Positions 10,445 through 21,140 are shown, counted from the first letter of the stretch. The stretch is 64,000 bases of DNA from Lepidodermella squamata (GCA_047495785.1 JBLDXI010000015.1:2418001-2482000); one strand, 5' to 3'. Program-made: numbers and translations. The notes: generated from the letters alone by a model not told the origin.

Positions 10445-11098
10445 CACTAAATCGCGAATTAAAGGCAAATACTTAGGCTAGGCCTACTAATTGCGAATAT
10501 AGGCCTACATCTATGCGTAGGATAGACCAGCATTTTTTCTAGGCCTAAGATAGGGCTTAAAGTCCTAGCGTAGCCCTAGCCGCTTTCATCTTAGCCACTT
10601 ACCGTGAACACAAACCATTCCTTTAACAGGGTTTTAAGGAACTACGTAGAAGATCTTAAGTTTCACTGTAATTGTAACAGCCGTATAAGTACTTAATAGT
10701 TTTAAACCTGAATGCTTTTGTATTTTATTTTATGTGGGGAATCTGATAAATGGTATCGGATAAATAGGTAAATACTGTAAGGTGTGGATAATTTCCGACG
10801 CGCTAATTTCTACCCCTTGGCAATTTATTGAGAATCTTGGTTATTTTATTGAACTTGCAACAGCTCTACCGCATTTCTAAAAAAATCACCTGCCCAGTTT
10901 CACGGCGCACTTTATTAGACGTGAAAGCTCTGTTGGCAAACAAGTCTTATGCGGATCATCACTGATGTCCATTTTCTACGCGTGTAATTTTCACCAGATT
11001 ATCGGCAATATAGGCGTTGGAATAATGCGTTAGTAAGTATGTGAGAGTTTACATAGTTATCTGTCGTATCGTTACAGCGGCGGTTGATCCACCTCAAA
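10445..11098. other. Intergenic, conserved with 23310-24070
   Basis: Aligns with the unit-2 segment and, more weakly, with 36150-36960 downstream of peptide 13. No gene seen. Confidence 0.5.
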
Positions 11099-11451
11099 TC
11101 ATGGCCCATACCAGGCTATAAGAAAGGGCCTCACACAAACGCAAATCTTCTCGTGCCATCGCTCCGCGCTACTACACGCTTTTCTCCTGCACCTAAATAA
11201 TAAATGAGTATAGTATGCAATTTTGAATAAATAAGATATCTCTATCATTGTGGTTGACTTACTACTAACTTGCATTCACAACTAAAAGTCTGCACTTGGT
11301 AGTACGGACACCTCGAATTTGGACACCATACATTTTTGAAATGGGTCGCACTCAAAATTGGGCGTGTATTCGCATGGTTCGAACTGCCGATTTCGACGAG
11401 ACTCAAATGAACAAAGACTATGAAAACTACACTAATTCTCATGCTAGCCAT
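11099..11451 (-). CDS. Secreted 8-Cys peptide 3 (two exons)
   Basis: Exon 1 is 11451-11270 and exon 2 is 11192-11099, with a 77-bp phase-2 intron (donor GTTAGT, acceptor TTTAG). The product is 91 residues: MASMRISVVF signal, spacer ending ILSATHF, then KNVWCPNSRCPYYQ, the CECKC run across the splice, C-x4-C, RWHEKICVCVRP and a short tail ending WYGP. All eight cysteines are present. It is the unit-1 counterpart of peptide 8. Homology with that gene's 5' flank ends about 50-70 bases above the ATG, so the conserved promoter module is absent. The coding frame is intact, but expression may be lost or rewired. Confidence 0.82.
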
Positions 11452-11668
11452 TATTGTTTATCAAGCTTACAGCAAACGTTGAGCTGAATTTGAATAGCTT
11501 GTAAACAGCGGAAAACGATTTGAGGTGGGCAATTGCTGCTCAGCCTTGATCTCATCAAAATAAATGAATGGCATTATCGGAGCCAGCGGCTTCAGGCCAG
11601 AAAAAGCTTTCCAGCATAAACAAATAACTTTACCCGTGACGTTCTCTTCAAACAAGTAGGGATTTGAA

Positions 11669-12060
11669 ATGGCTGATAGAATATGTTATCAAATTCAGGG
11701 ATCAGGGCGGGGGCCATATGAAGTTGATACGGGATCATAGGATGAGCTACATAGTGGCAAAGGAGATGACACCACTGAGATTGTACTAGCAAGCGACGAG
11801 CATTACTCAAAGCTGTGGTGTAAAAATGCACGGTGCCTGTCCAATGAAGAGCTGGCCGATTGAATGCATGTGAATGCAAGTTAGCAAAAAAACCTCCTCA
11901 ATATAGAGACATCTTTTTAATTGAAATTTCCTATATCTATTCTTCAGGTGCAGGATAAAAACTTGTACTGTTGAGGCGACTGGCAATGGAACGACATTTC
12001 TTGTACCTGTCTCCTGTCTGAGGCCGTTCCGCTCGAAATGGCCGTTTAGTTGGTGGGGTT
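11669..12060 (+). pseudogene. Peptide locus 4, degraded
   Basis: Remnants of a plus-strand (MADN-type) peptide gene. A start-like ATGGCTGATAG sits at 11669 but the signal region is gone and stops intervene. A recognisable HYSKLWCKNARC block lies near 11803-11838. It is followed by a frameshift before the TGTGAATGCAAGTTAGC exon end. A TTCTTCAG acceptor at about 11947 then leads to an exon 2 remnant with a 5-nt insertion between its first cysteines. Flanking sequence to about 12110 resembles that after peptide 10 (27720-27800), its closest relative. Confidence 0.7.
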
Positions 12061-12347
12061 GGTGGGAATGAAGTCAGCTGCCATACCAAATTAAAAAAAA
12101 ACATACTTTGAGACTCCTATTATTACACCACGTCGTATGCTCTATTGTTTTCTCAACCCATAAATCCTTTATTGCTGATTATCTGGTGGGTTAGGCCATT
12201 CGTAATACCGTAAACTCCCAAATACAAGCCCAGGCGGCACTAAAAAGAACATCAACGTGCCGACAAAGAGGTGCAAAGAGGTGATTCCAAATTCACTTCT
12301 TATTTTTGCAGGCCAGTTTATTAGCTGTTGTGGAAGGTGGAAAAACA

Positions 12348-12527
12348 ATGACCGATGACAGAACTGTTTTATTTCCCGCACTCTTTGTTCCTCTGATTCT
12401 AATCGTCGAAATGCCGAACTCTAAGCAGGCCAATTTTGAAACGGCTAGCATTTCTAGCAGATCATACAGGGTGTTGCATATATGTTTACGAGGGATCCAC
12501 AGAAGCCATAGCTCATTCGATAGATAA
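12348..12527 (+). pseudogene. Peptide locus 5: isolated signal-peptide exon
   Basis: The frame starting MTDDRTVLFPALF matches the signal peptides of loci 7, 10 and 13 (MADNxxVLIRALF). The leader just above the ATG (GGCCAxTTTATTAGCTGT) matches 22266-22285. The protein continues about 60 residues with no WCPN motif and no cysteine framework, and no exon 2 follows. It is probably a truncated duplicate. Confidence 0.6.
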
Positions 12528-13055
12528 TTGATTCACAATTCATTTGTTACCAAAAAAACATAAAAATGCGATTCATCCAGCTTAAAGTGTTTGCATTGTA
12601 GTGAAAACCACCTGAAAAATTAGATTCCCTTTTTCCACGACATGATGAAATTTTAAAAGCCTTCAGAGAGTGAAAGGATGGTTTGCGATGGCCCTATAGA
12701 CTTATCGCTGCCAGAAAGTCAGGACAAACATTTTTAACGCCATGTGTTGCTCAAATGGAACATCTTGTTCTCATTTTACTTAATATTTGGAAAAAGATTA
12801 GTCACGATTCCCGCTATATTGTCCGTTTTTTCCATATTTTAGTCCGTTGTTGTTGTTGCCGCGGCCCGACGGAAATCAAGCGCCGCACAGAAAATCGCCG
12901 TTGATAGCACTCAACTATTGCTTTCAAGGTCTCTAATTACGCAGTAGGCGACGGTTATTTTAGCAAATAGGAAGCGTATGGTGTCTGGTGTCTAGTCAGG
13001 TCTCGAATACCTACAGCTAGGTATCCCAGCAGTCAATTCCTGAAAACTCTGAAAT
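12528..13055. other. Receptor copy 2 upstream region
   Basis: No gene or clear repeat seen. It should contain the promoter of the receptor starting at 13056; no TATA box is obvious. Confidence 0.4.
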
Positions 13056-15533
13056 ATGCTGTTCTTTTTAACTTGTTTTCCTTTGTTAGCCATCGCAATC
13101 GAGCCTATTCCGCTAACTATCTTTGTAATTCATCCATTCACCGACAGCCCGCCGAGAAATGGCCGCTTTTGCAACGCAACAATGCAAATTGTTGTCGATG
13201 CTGTCAACAAAATGCCGGATTTTTTGCCAGGCTATCGCATCAATCTTGAACTGATGGACGAAGGAGCATCGGGAGACTTCGGTCCAGTTAGATTCATGAA
13301 CGCCATTCGCCGTTTTGAAGCAGATCCTCGTAATTTGGTTTCCCCAGTGGTCGTTGGCCCGTTCTACGGAGCTGGCTGCCTGAAGTTTTCCAGAATGCTA
13401 ACACAGTACAACATGATTCATGTCCCCCATTCTTGCTCAGAGCCAGCTATGACTGGGAACAGACGCCAGTTTCCCAACATCTTCAGGACCTTCATCCCTA
13501 CAGAAATGATATCTGTAGCTAGGATCAAATTCATTCGCGAAGTTGCAAAATGGTCGAAGGTCGCGGTTCTTGCTTCGAGCACCTCTTTCGATGCTACGAT
13601 ATCTATTGACTTCTATCGGAAAGCTTCTAAGGCCGGGGTGAAAGTAGTCTGGTTAGATTTTGTCGATGTTAGCATATATCCTATCGGTGATTCGTTCATT
13701 GCCGCGTTGAAGAAAAGCAACGCCCGGGTCATTGTTATTGGTACTAATAGCCCATCTGGAGCTTACAGATTTTTGTGCAGCCTTTACGAGTCAGGGATTA
13801 GAGGACAAAATTACGCCTTTGTGATGACGAGCCCAACAATCATGCAATTTACTCCGCAATCGATTCCGGCTGGTTGCACCAGGAAGGCCCTGTTAGAGCA
13901 AGTTAGATTAACAGTTTGGGCCGGCTATCCACAAGAATCCTCTGGCTACTACGGTAAATCAACGGGGATACGACTAGATTTGCCTGAATTTGAGAGTTTG
14001 TTGGACCAAAAAACCAACAATTCAAGGTTACCAGATTACGAGAGCCGCCATAGATACTACGACCAAATGCTCCAGGCAGTACTCATTCTTAATGGAACAA
14101 ATGAGTATTTACAGAGTATCGGGAAGTCCTTTCACGATTTTGCCAAGTCACCGGCAGATATTGTAGAAGTTACCAAATCTGTAGCTACGAATCTCAGTTT
14201 CGTCGGGCTGAGGGCAGGTTTCACTAAATACTCATCGCGTATTGAGCTTGATTACGAGACTCAATGGATATACCAATACGTCAATGATTCATTCAAAGCA
14301 ATAGCTAAAACAGTTTACAGCGGTAACGGAGATCCGAATGACTATTTGAATCATGGCCTTGCGTTCGTTTCTGAGGTCACCTGGCCAGGTGAACTTGGGA
14401 TCCCACCTCGAGATGCTCCGCGGTTCAATGAAGAAGTTACAGAAGTTCCATGGGCGTTACCGTTTACTGTCACAACTGCAACGGTGGTTTCAATCGCACA
14501 AATAATTCTTTGGTGTTCAGCTTATCTACTTCCAGGGAATGAAGAAATACGAGATAAGTTGAGATTTGGCATCACATCGCTGCAGCCGAGCAAGCTCGTA
14601 TTCCTCTTAGCGCTAATTTCCTTAAACATAGCCGCTGTCCTTTTTTCAGCAACAGGGACATTGCTTTCACCTGCTTTTTGTATAACGCAGAGAGTTCTGT
14701 TAACTTTTGGACTTTCACTTACAACTGGAGTTATTTTTGCTTTCGTCAGCTATTTCCGAAAAGAGTGTATAAGGCTGCATGCACGTAAAAGCAGTAGCAG
14801 AATTCGCAACCTTCAAGGTAGCACCACTTTCACCAATGAAAATCGGCGAACTGAAAATAGCGACAGAAGCGCTGTAACCCCGATAACAATGTTTCCTGGC
14901 AGAAAACCTCGCTTGACCAATGACGAATCCATACTGAAAGATCAGAGTTACATTCTGAGACGATCAGTTGGATTCTGTGCTGCAAATGGTGTCATATTGT
15001 TGGGTGTGATGGCGTCGGACAGCTATTCAGTTTCTGATGTTAAGGCGGACAAAGATCCCTATTACGACGCGGCGACAGATACTTACACAACGGTTTTGAT
15101 AAAGGCATGCAAGTCAGTAAATTCGAATGAAATCTACTGGGTTGCAACTATCGCGGCTGTGAATTTCTTCACTCAACTGTTCACTCTCCCGCGAGCTCAC
15201 GACTTGCAGCGTGAAGCAAATTTCGTGGCTCATAATTACTCCACTCCTGTCAGCGTGAAAAACTTCTTAAAAGAAGCCCGACTGTTGACACTATCAGCCC
15301 TGAATGTTGTAATCCTATCAATAGCTGGAGCTTCAGTTATTGCTGTTGTTTCGGAATCTCGGGACAGGCGAACGGTTTATGTTATACTACCCTTGCTGAT
15401 TTCTGCGTCAGCTCTATTGATTTCAGTCTCTACTAGCTGCATAATTTTCTGGATGCGTATCACTTTTTTTTCGTCTTACGTCAATGTAAAAGCAAACGTG
15501 ATGATGCGGGGCGTGAGACTCGATTCCTCATGA
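13056..15533 (+). CDS. GABA-B-like class C GPCR, copy 2 (complete)
   Basis: Complete intronless 825-residue receptor. Residues 1-16 are a signal peptide. Residues 20-455 form the ligand-binding lobe, with the GABA-B-like RQFPNIFRTFIP at 137-148. Predicted helices: 466-492, 512-534, 545-567, 637-655, 693-712, 744-765, 773-800. Cys542 (start of helix 3) and Cys685 (second extracellular loop) fit the class C disulfide. The intracellular loop at 568-636 is long and rich in Ser, Arg and Lys. The 25-residue tail has no coiled coil or RXR-type retention motif, so partnering by the classical GABA-B route is unlikely. The ATG is preceded by a purine-rich AACTCTGAAAT and followed by the signal peptide. 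The ligand is unknown. Confidence 0.95.
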   Translation: MLFFLTCFPLLAIAIEPIPLTIFVIHPFTDSPPRNGRFCNATMQIVVDAVNKMPDFLPGYRINLELMDEGASGDFGPVRFMNAIRRFEADPRNLVSPVVVGPFYGAGCLKFSRMLTQYNMIHVPHSCSEPAMTGNRRQFPNIFRTFIPTEMISVARIKFIREVAKWSKVAVLASSTSFDATISIDFYRKASKAGVKVVWLDFVDVSIYPIGDSFIAALKKSNARVIVIGTNSPSGAYRFLCSLYESGIRGQNYAFVMTSPTIMQFTPQSIPAGCTRKALLEQVRLTVWAGYPQESSGYYGKSTGIRLDLPEFESLLDQKTNNSRLPDYESRHRYYDQMLQAVLILNGTNEYLQSIGKSFHDFAKSPADIVEVTKSVATNLSFVGLRAGFTKYSSRIELDYETQWIYQYVNDSFKAIAKTVYSGNGDPNDYLNHGLAFVSEVTWPGELGIPPRDAPRFNEEVTEVPWALPFTVTTATVVSIAQIILWCSAYLLPGNEEIRDKLRFGITSLQPSKLVFLLALISLNIAAVLFSATGTLLSPAFCITQRVLLTFGLSLTTGVIFAFVSYFRKECIRLHARKSSSRIRNLQGSTTFTNENRRTENSDRSAVTPITMFPGRKPRLTNDESILKDQSYILRRSVGFCAANGVILLGVMASDSYSVSDVKADKDPYYDAATDTYTTVLIKACKSVNSNEIYWVATIAAVNFFTQLFTLPRAHDLQREANFVAHNYSTPVSVKNFLKEARLLTLSALNVVILSIAGASVIAVVSESRDRRTVYVILPLLISASALLISVSTSCIIFWMRITFFSSYVNVKANVMMRGVRLDSS

Positions 15534-15726
15534 TTTCCTGTCGAAAAGTGCTGGAAACATCGACCCCCCCCCCAATATATTAATAGCATACTTGAAATAA
15601 CTTCTCATATTCAAATGCCTGGAAGAGTTGTTGAATTAAACTGAAAAGGGGTGTTATTCGAAACATTTATTCCGAGTTATCCTTGCACGAATGGGTAGAA
15701 TCAGCACTCAATACTATTCTTTAAAC

Positions 15727-16131
15727 GGGTATACTCGACTTGCACAAAACGTTTTGCACAAAAAGTTTTGCACAAACAAAGTTGCACAAACTTTTTTGCA
15801 CAAAATCGATTTTTTTCATTCGTTCGAATCGTCGATGAATTCTAAGCATCGCTGATACTTTGATTCAAGTGACAGTGAATCGGAATAAAATTGCCTCCCG
15901 CATTGGTGAGAAAACGAGCCTTTAAACCGTCAAAGACAAGCAAATTTAACATAATATGCCGTGGAAATAAATGAGCACGCGCTCCTTCTTGTGTACAACC
16001 ATCCAAAACAAATGTATCAGCGATGCTTAGAATTCATCGACGATTCGAACGAATGAAAAAAATCGATTTTGTGCAAAAAAGTTTGTGCAACTTTGTTTGT
16101 GCAAAACTTTTTGTGCAAGTCGCGTATTCCC
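15727..16131. mobile_element. 405-bp terminal-inverted-repeat element (MITE)
   Basis: Flanked by a 9-bp target duplication TCTTTAAAC (15718-15726 and 16132-16140). The ends read GGGTATACTCGACTTGCAC and, reversed, GGGAATACGCGACTTGCAC. The inverted arms extend more than 100 bp and include tandem TTTTGCACAAA units. There is no transposase frame, so it is non-autonomous. Copy A has the empty site near 2550. The 8-9 bp duplication would suit hAT, P or Mutator-like superfamilies; which one is not resolved. Confidence 0.88.
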
Positions 16132-16317
16132 TCTTTAAACATTATAAAGAAAGTCAGACATTTTTTAATCGCAGTCCAGTATTAAACCGACAAGTCAAGC
16201 TTAGGAATTCGGCAATGGAAACACATGCATGTTAGATGTTAGATGTCTTTTCCAGTCAAATTTTGATTTTCGGAAGGCACAAAGTTGCGGTGATTATGTA
16301 CAACTTATATACGATAT

Positions 16318-17067
16318 TTATCGCTTGTAGCTGCGACGCTCTTTTCTATACCCCTTCATTTTAACAATAACATTCCCCCGTCCACGGTCGCCGAACGGTG
16401 TCCAGAAATCGACCCCAGTCGCTGCAGTAAATTGAGCAATTGTCGTCTCGTTAAAGCATCCATCGCTGTTATACCAATCAAGGAATCTGTCCATCATTCC
16501 ATACTCGACAGGTTTATACAATTGCCGATGGCCACCGCATTGTTCAGCCGGTAAGGCTGTGGCCACCTGCCGAGTTTCAGGGGCAGTTGGTTGAGCTGTT
16601 ACCACTTGACGGTTTTGCGGGGCAGGTGATAAGGCTGTTCCCACCGGCCGTGTTTCAGGAGCACTCGGTGGAGAAGACGGTGCCGGTGAATGATTACGCG
16701 CTGGTACTGGTGTTGGTACCCTTGAGACGGCGCATTGGAGAAGGCGTCTCAGGGCCACGAGAATAGACTCGTCTTCGCCGATATTTTCCACGGCTTTAGC
16801 GACCAGCGAGTCGAGGATAGCCTGTGTTGTAGGGCCGATTTCCAGCTTGATCTCCGATTTCTTCGCAATGGCCTCGTAGAGCTCTGCGTCCGTAGTAATT
16901 AAATCTGCCACCTTTTTGTTAACTCGAAGAGATATCGTAAAATCCGATTTGAGCTGTAAGCTTTCAGCGATGATTGCCTTCAGATGGTCAACTTTAAATG
17001 CCCCATCAGTTGATTGGTACACTATGGTCTTCTTCAAAGAACCACATCGGACGATGAATTTTACCAT
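16318..17067 (-). CDS. PB1/ubiquitin-like domain protein, copy 2 (intact)
   Basis: 249 residues from the Met in MVKFIVRCGS; an upstream in-frame Met at 17088 lies before a probable TTTTTTAG acceptor and is less likely. Residues 1-85 are the beta-grasp-like domain ending EIGPTTQ. Residues about 95-180 are a Pro/Ala/Thr/Gln linker with imperfect repeats (APETRPVGTALSPAPQNRQ). The last 65 residues are the conserved domain, with GMMDRFLDWY and VDFWTPFGDRGRGNVIVKMK. A likely noncoding exon at about 17638-17700 ends in GTAAGT. The repeat number in the linker differs from copy 1, so the region is length-variable. Basic C-terminus (RKERRSYKR). Function unknown; an adaptor or scaffold role is only suggested by the fold guess. 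Confidence 0.82.
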   Translation of the reverse strand: MVKFIVRCGSLKKTIVYQSTDGAFKVDHLKAIIAESLQLKSDFTISLRVNKKVADLITTDAELYEAIAKKSEIKLEIGPTTQAILDSLVAKAVENIGEDESILVALRRLLQCAVSRVPTPVPARNHSPAPSSPPSAPETRPVGTALSPAPQNRQVVTAQPTAPETRQVATALPAEQCGGHRQLYKPVEYGMMDRFLDWYNSDGCFNETTIAQFTAATGVDFWTPFGDRGRGNVIVKMKGYRKERRSYKR

Positions 17068-18687
17068 TTTCAGAAGCCTAAAAAACATAGGAATATCAAT
17101 ATTAAAGCTGAAATAGCAATAATTAATTGCTTTTTAAATTATCAAATTGGAGGAAAAGGACAATTAAAATAGATTTGTTTGCCTCGTTTTTGTCTCTAGG
17201 GGCTATCAATCGCGTTGATGTCTCCTATTTGAAGCTGGTATTTACGCCTTAGTATGATTAGCATTTGGAGAATTTTCAATATACTGACTTCTTAACACTT
17301 ACGAGAAGCAAGAAGCAGTTAGTACTACAGCTTCATTAGCTCCTTCTGCATTAAAGCCCGAGTTCACGATGCTGAACGGCGTAGAGCCCATTTTATGTAT
17401 TAAGGAACCTTGCTCTACCCCAGCGAAGCAGAGTTCGGAAATAGGAAAATATTTCCGAAAAAAATCATACTGAAATGTTGCTCGGGTTATTTTTGGACTT
17501 ATTAGGATTAATATATCAGGAATGTTACTTATTCCTATTGTTTATATTTTGGTGGCACGCCCCTATTTAACAAAACTGAAGGAATAAAATTTGGGCAGCA
17601 TAAAATTATAAAAAGAAGGCAGAGTCCAAATTACTTACGAGTTCTTGCTTTTGCTGTTCAGCTTGGTTTGAAGGCGAGCTTTGACAGGGCACCAGCAGTC
17701 AAACAATGCTTGCATTTTTAGCGATATTCAAAACTTGAAATTATTGTGACAATATATTCTAAAATAAAATAAATTGCAATGAAATTCGGCGCTAGGAATC
17801 GGTATTTTTTAAATTAATAAAGGGAATGAGAGAAACCCAAACGTCGTGCAACAAATGAATTAAATCATCGCGCGACATAATTTCCAATGCCGTGCTCTGT
17901 TTAATTTGCGCACACCTTCAAGTTTTGCGCGACGTGTGGCGCGATGTTGGAATTGATTTGAGCGACATCTGTCTAAGACTCATAATACAGTGAAAAGGCA
18001 CTCGTTGGCAATAAAACTAATATTTTTAAAACTTGAAGAGCAATAAAAATCTGGACGTCCACAAGGCTGTAAATCGCGGTGGCTTCTCGACTTGTTTAAA
18101 ACAAAATGATGAGTGCACGCGGTTCACTGTGCCTAATTTTAGTATGCCGTATAAACAAGTGATATGGAGTAAAATTTCCTTATTGCGCAATAAAAATGTG
18201 ATGTTACCTCTGAATTAACCGCGAAGCTAGAGGTCGATGTGAAATTCTTTGTCGCTGAGCGCCGAGCGTCGAGTTCCAAACATCGAGTCGACCTCGTTAC
18301 AGCGGCACAAAGGGACACAAAGACCTAGATCCATATCAGTATATGAGACGCGGTATAGGAAAGCCGACACTACCAGTCTTCGCCACCATTGTTCAGTAAA
18401 AAATAAGGGGTCGCTAAACAATGGACACATGGCAGCTAATTAATAAAAGAATTTGACTATTTTATATATTCTCAACATATTCTTGCATGATGAAATGGGC
18501 GCTTCTATTTCTCGAATGTGCCGATTTGGTGGCAGTGCCGAAATATTGAATTCAAATGAGTCAATAATCAGGTCAAAGGATGGGAATCTTTATCAGCACT
18601 TTTATTCATTGCTTTGCATTTCCAGGCAAAAACCAATAACACATAAGGAACAAAGCGACAAAAATGATCTATGAGTTAATATTAAGG
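17068..18687. other. Intergenic, 5' region of the PB1-like gene
   Basis: Includes the probable 5' UTR exon at 17638-17700 and blocks shared with 3600-4600. Nothing else supported. Confidence 0.5.
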
Positions 18688-19470
18688 TCATTTCAATTTA
18701 GCTTCGATAGCTTTCCATGGCTTCCGAGCATTGCGCTCCTTGAGGTAACTCCGCAATTTGGTTTTGACTGCCCCCGGTGTTCTGTCACCAAACGCGAGCC
18801 AAAAGTTGATATTATGAGTTGCAATAAAATTGTCTATATTATTGTCAGAGATCTGATCTGACATTTTTAGAGTGTCTAAAAATTCATCGAGCATGGCGAG
18901 TTCTATTTCGCTGTAGCCTTTCCCCTTACTGCCAAGTTGAGAGCGCCGCAACTCTGGCGGCACCTTGTCCTTATGCTGCCCGTTGTGGTTGTAGAAGGGC
19001 TGTAATAAAGCCCTTCGATCGGCAAGCATTTTAGAATGCTCGATTTCGGCGCGCTTCTCCGTCTTCTCCGGGGCCACTAATTCGGACTTGATCCCCGTTT
19101 TGGTCACCGAATTGTTGGCACGAGAGGGTCCGAATACCGGCATCACAGCATCAACGCGACGGCTTGTATATGGCATTATATTTTCTTCATTAATGCCGCT
19201 TCTACAGCCGAGCAGAGCTGCGTTTAGTGTTTGCTGTGCGGTAGGGCCGATCTCGATGTCAATGCTTGTTTCGCCTTGAATGACTTCGTTGAAAGTATCA
19301 TCATCACTGATCAGCAATTTCTCGCGTCCCCTTACAAGGAAAACCCCGAACGACCGGACACCCAATCGTGAGGATAAATCTTCCACCAAATCGTCAAAAT
19401 AGCGATGTTCCATTGTGCAAAACTTCACTTTCGACCGGAAGTCGCAGCATTTTACATTTAAAATAACCAT
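18688..19470 (-). CDS. PB1/ubiquitin-like domain protein, second type (unit 2)
   Basis: 260 residues beginning MVILNVKCCDFRSKVKFC. The N-terminal domain ends in IEIGPTAQ, as in the other three family members. A charged, low-complexity linker occupies residues 90-180. The C-terminal domain has EIELAMLDEFLD and NINFWLAFGDRTPGAVKTKL. It is closest to 5901-6530 but too diverged to be that gene's simple duplicate. Unit 1 shows a precise gap where this gene would be, so the ancestral unit probably held both. A TATATAG acceptor precedes the ATG by about 16 bases. Confidence 0.8.
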   Translation of the reverse strand: MVILNVKCCDFRSKVKFCTMEHRYFDDLVEDLSSRLGVRSFGVFLVRGREKLLISDDDTFNEVIQGETSIDIEIGPTAQQTLNAALLGCRSGINEENIMPYTSRRVDAVMPVFGPSRANNSVTKTGIKSELVAPEKTEKRAEIEHSKMLADRRALLQPFYNHNGQHKDKVPPELRRSQLGSKGKGYSEIELAMLDEFLDTLKMSDQISDNNIDNFIATHNINFWLAFGDRTPGAVKTKLRSYLKERNARKPWKAIEAKLK

Positions 19471-20675
19471 TTTTCAGATAAAAGACCTATATAGATAAGG
19501 AGTCAACATTGCAAAACTAGCAAAATGCAAAATATCTGAGGTTATTTGAGAAATTGCTGCATAACTCAAGATGCAGATTTGGGGCTAGATAGACCAGCCT
19601 GTTGGTATACAACGATGCATAGGGATAGCGCAAAAAATGAAAGGTATTCATCCCAAAGCATGGGAAACAGTACAACACTAATACGAGAGATGCGCAGTCG
19701 AAAATGCGATTAGCTACCCATCCGCGCAATAACCTTCGATGATGATTTCGACCTGATAGCTGAGCTCTACTGTACTTTGTGCGAGAAAAGGAAAAACACT
19801 GTGGGGAGGGCAATAAAATCAAACCTCTAAACAGCTAATATCATGGAAGGGAAACAAGTATGGTTTATGATGGGTTCAAAGTTATAAATCACTTATACTT
19901 AGCATGCTTCATTGTTGTGAAAACAAAGCTTGACAAGTCGACGCGGTGAATAATTTTACTGTAGTATTTTCAAATACTGTACTTTAGCGTGGTCTGTCAA
20001 AATGTTATGTCATTCTTCCGGATGTATAACCGCAGTTATTCGGTGTTAGCTTGCAAAATTAAAACTAGGGCGATTCTGTTAATAATATGCTATCTGTCTA
20101 TTTTTTAACTTCTGCTGTCATTCTGGAGCCGTTCGTTATATATGATACTTGTTTCATAAATTAATGCAGATGAAAAAAAATAACCGATATTGATATCAGT
20201 ATTAGGCTGATTTTGAATTATGCAAATAGATGTTCCAGTGCTTTTGGGGCTTTTCAGAGGATGTTCATAGAGGATTCTTTACAGAAAAGCCACCCTCTGC
20301 AGTTGCAGGATTGACAAAATGGATGATTGAGAGTAGAACGCTGAGTAATAAATTGTGTATTAAACTGCACGTTAGCAAGACTTCTGAAGGCCTTGCCATG
20401 AGTCCAATTTCGATTTTCAAGTTGTACTACAAGTTTACTTGTCATAGTACATACATAGTAGTCGACTCCAAACAATATTATTGTTACCTGCTGGTGTGCC
20501 GTGAAAGTAAATTGCAATTTGTTCCGATTTATTTATTAATCCGAAAGCAACGAATATTCACCAGATAATCGTCAATAAAAGATTCAGACTATAGAATTAT
20601 GTTAAGGCACGTAAAAAGGAAGTAGGGCATCAATTTGTCTTCAATTTCATTGCTCTCGATTGGTTGGCTTGGCCA
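19471..20675. other. Intergenic, conserved with 6830-7550 and 4950-5200
   Basis: No gene supported. The matches to two separate parts of unit 1 show that material between them was lost or gained in one unit. Confidence 0.5.
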
Positions 20676-21108
20676 CTAAACCACCCACCAAAACAGCATA
20701 CCAGCAATATGAATCGGTCTCATACAAGCGCCAAACAAATTGTCCCATCGTTCCTCACGGCCTTGACAGACCCTCCAGGCTCTTAATAGTAAATATGCAT
20801 TCAAGTGGACAAGATATATTTAATATGGAGGGATTTTATTGTTGGTTGTATACTATAAAGGAGCACGCAAAATGAGATCTGAACGATGTAAACCAATTAC
20901 CAATAATGTTTCATCGTTCAGCTCTTTTTCGTTCATTCCTCTTCTCTGCTAACCTGCATTCGCAATGAGCCATCAGCTCTTGCTGTGGCAGACACTGAGC
21001 ATTTGGACACCAGAGTTCTTTGAAGTGGTTCACACTCACAATTTGAACCACAGGGTCGGAAATAGCAAATAGCAGTAGCTTGAAATACCAGATACAGTAT
21101 TTACCCAC
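20676..21108 (-). pseudogene. Peptide locus 6, decayed copy of peptide 1
   Basis: Exon 1 retains NHFKELWCPNAQC and HCEC, but about 100 bp containing the ordinary start and signal peptide is deleted relative to peptide 1. The open frame now begins in former 5' UTR sequence (MGKYCIWYFKLLLFA), which is hydrophobic by chance. At the exon 2 junction (about 20781) 8 nt are missing, including the fifth cysteine codon. The seventh cysteine has changed to glycine (FGAC for FCAC). Three independent defects indicate a dying gene. The upstream promoter module is still present. Confidence 0.75.
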
Positions 21109-21140
21109 TAAACTTTTGAATTAATTAAACATGTTTCAAG

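Larger units (their letters stand above)
1..11490. repeat. Tandem segmental duplication, copy A
   Basis: Matches 13160 to about 24470 in the same orientation and order: receptor, PB1-like gene, second PB1-like gene, then peptide loci 1, 2 and 3, which pair with 6, 7 and 8. Similarity continues through noncoding stretches, for example 7500-7700 with 20640-20790 and 10600-10900 with 23310-23570. Differences include an insertion at about 8755-10195 here, a MITE at 15727-16131 and a SINE at 22448-22757 in the other copy, and differential loss of one PB1-like gene. The left boundary lies outside the window. The right boundary is near 11490, just upstream of peptide gene 3. Confidence 0.85.
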
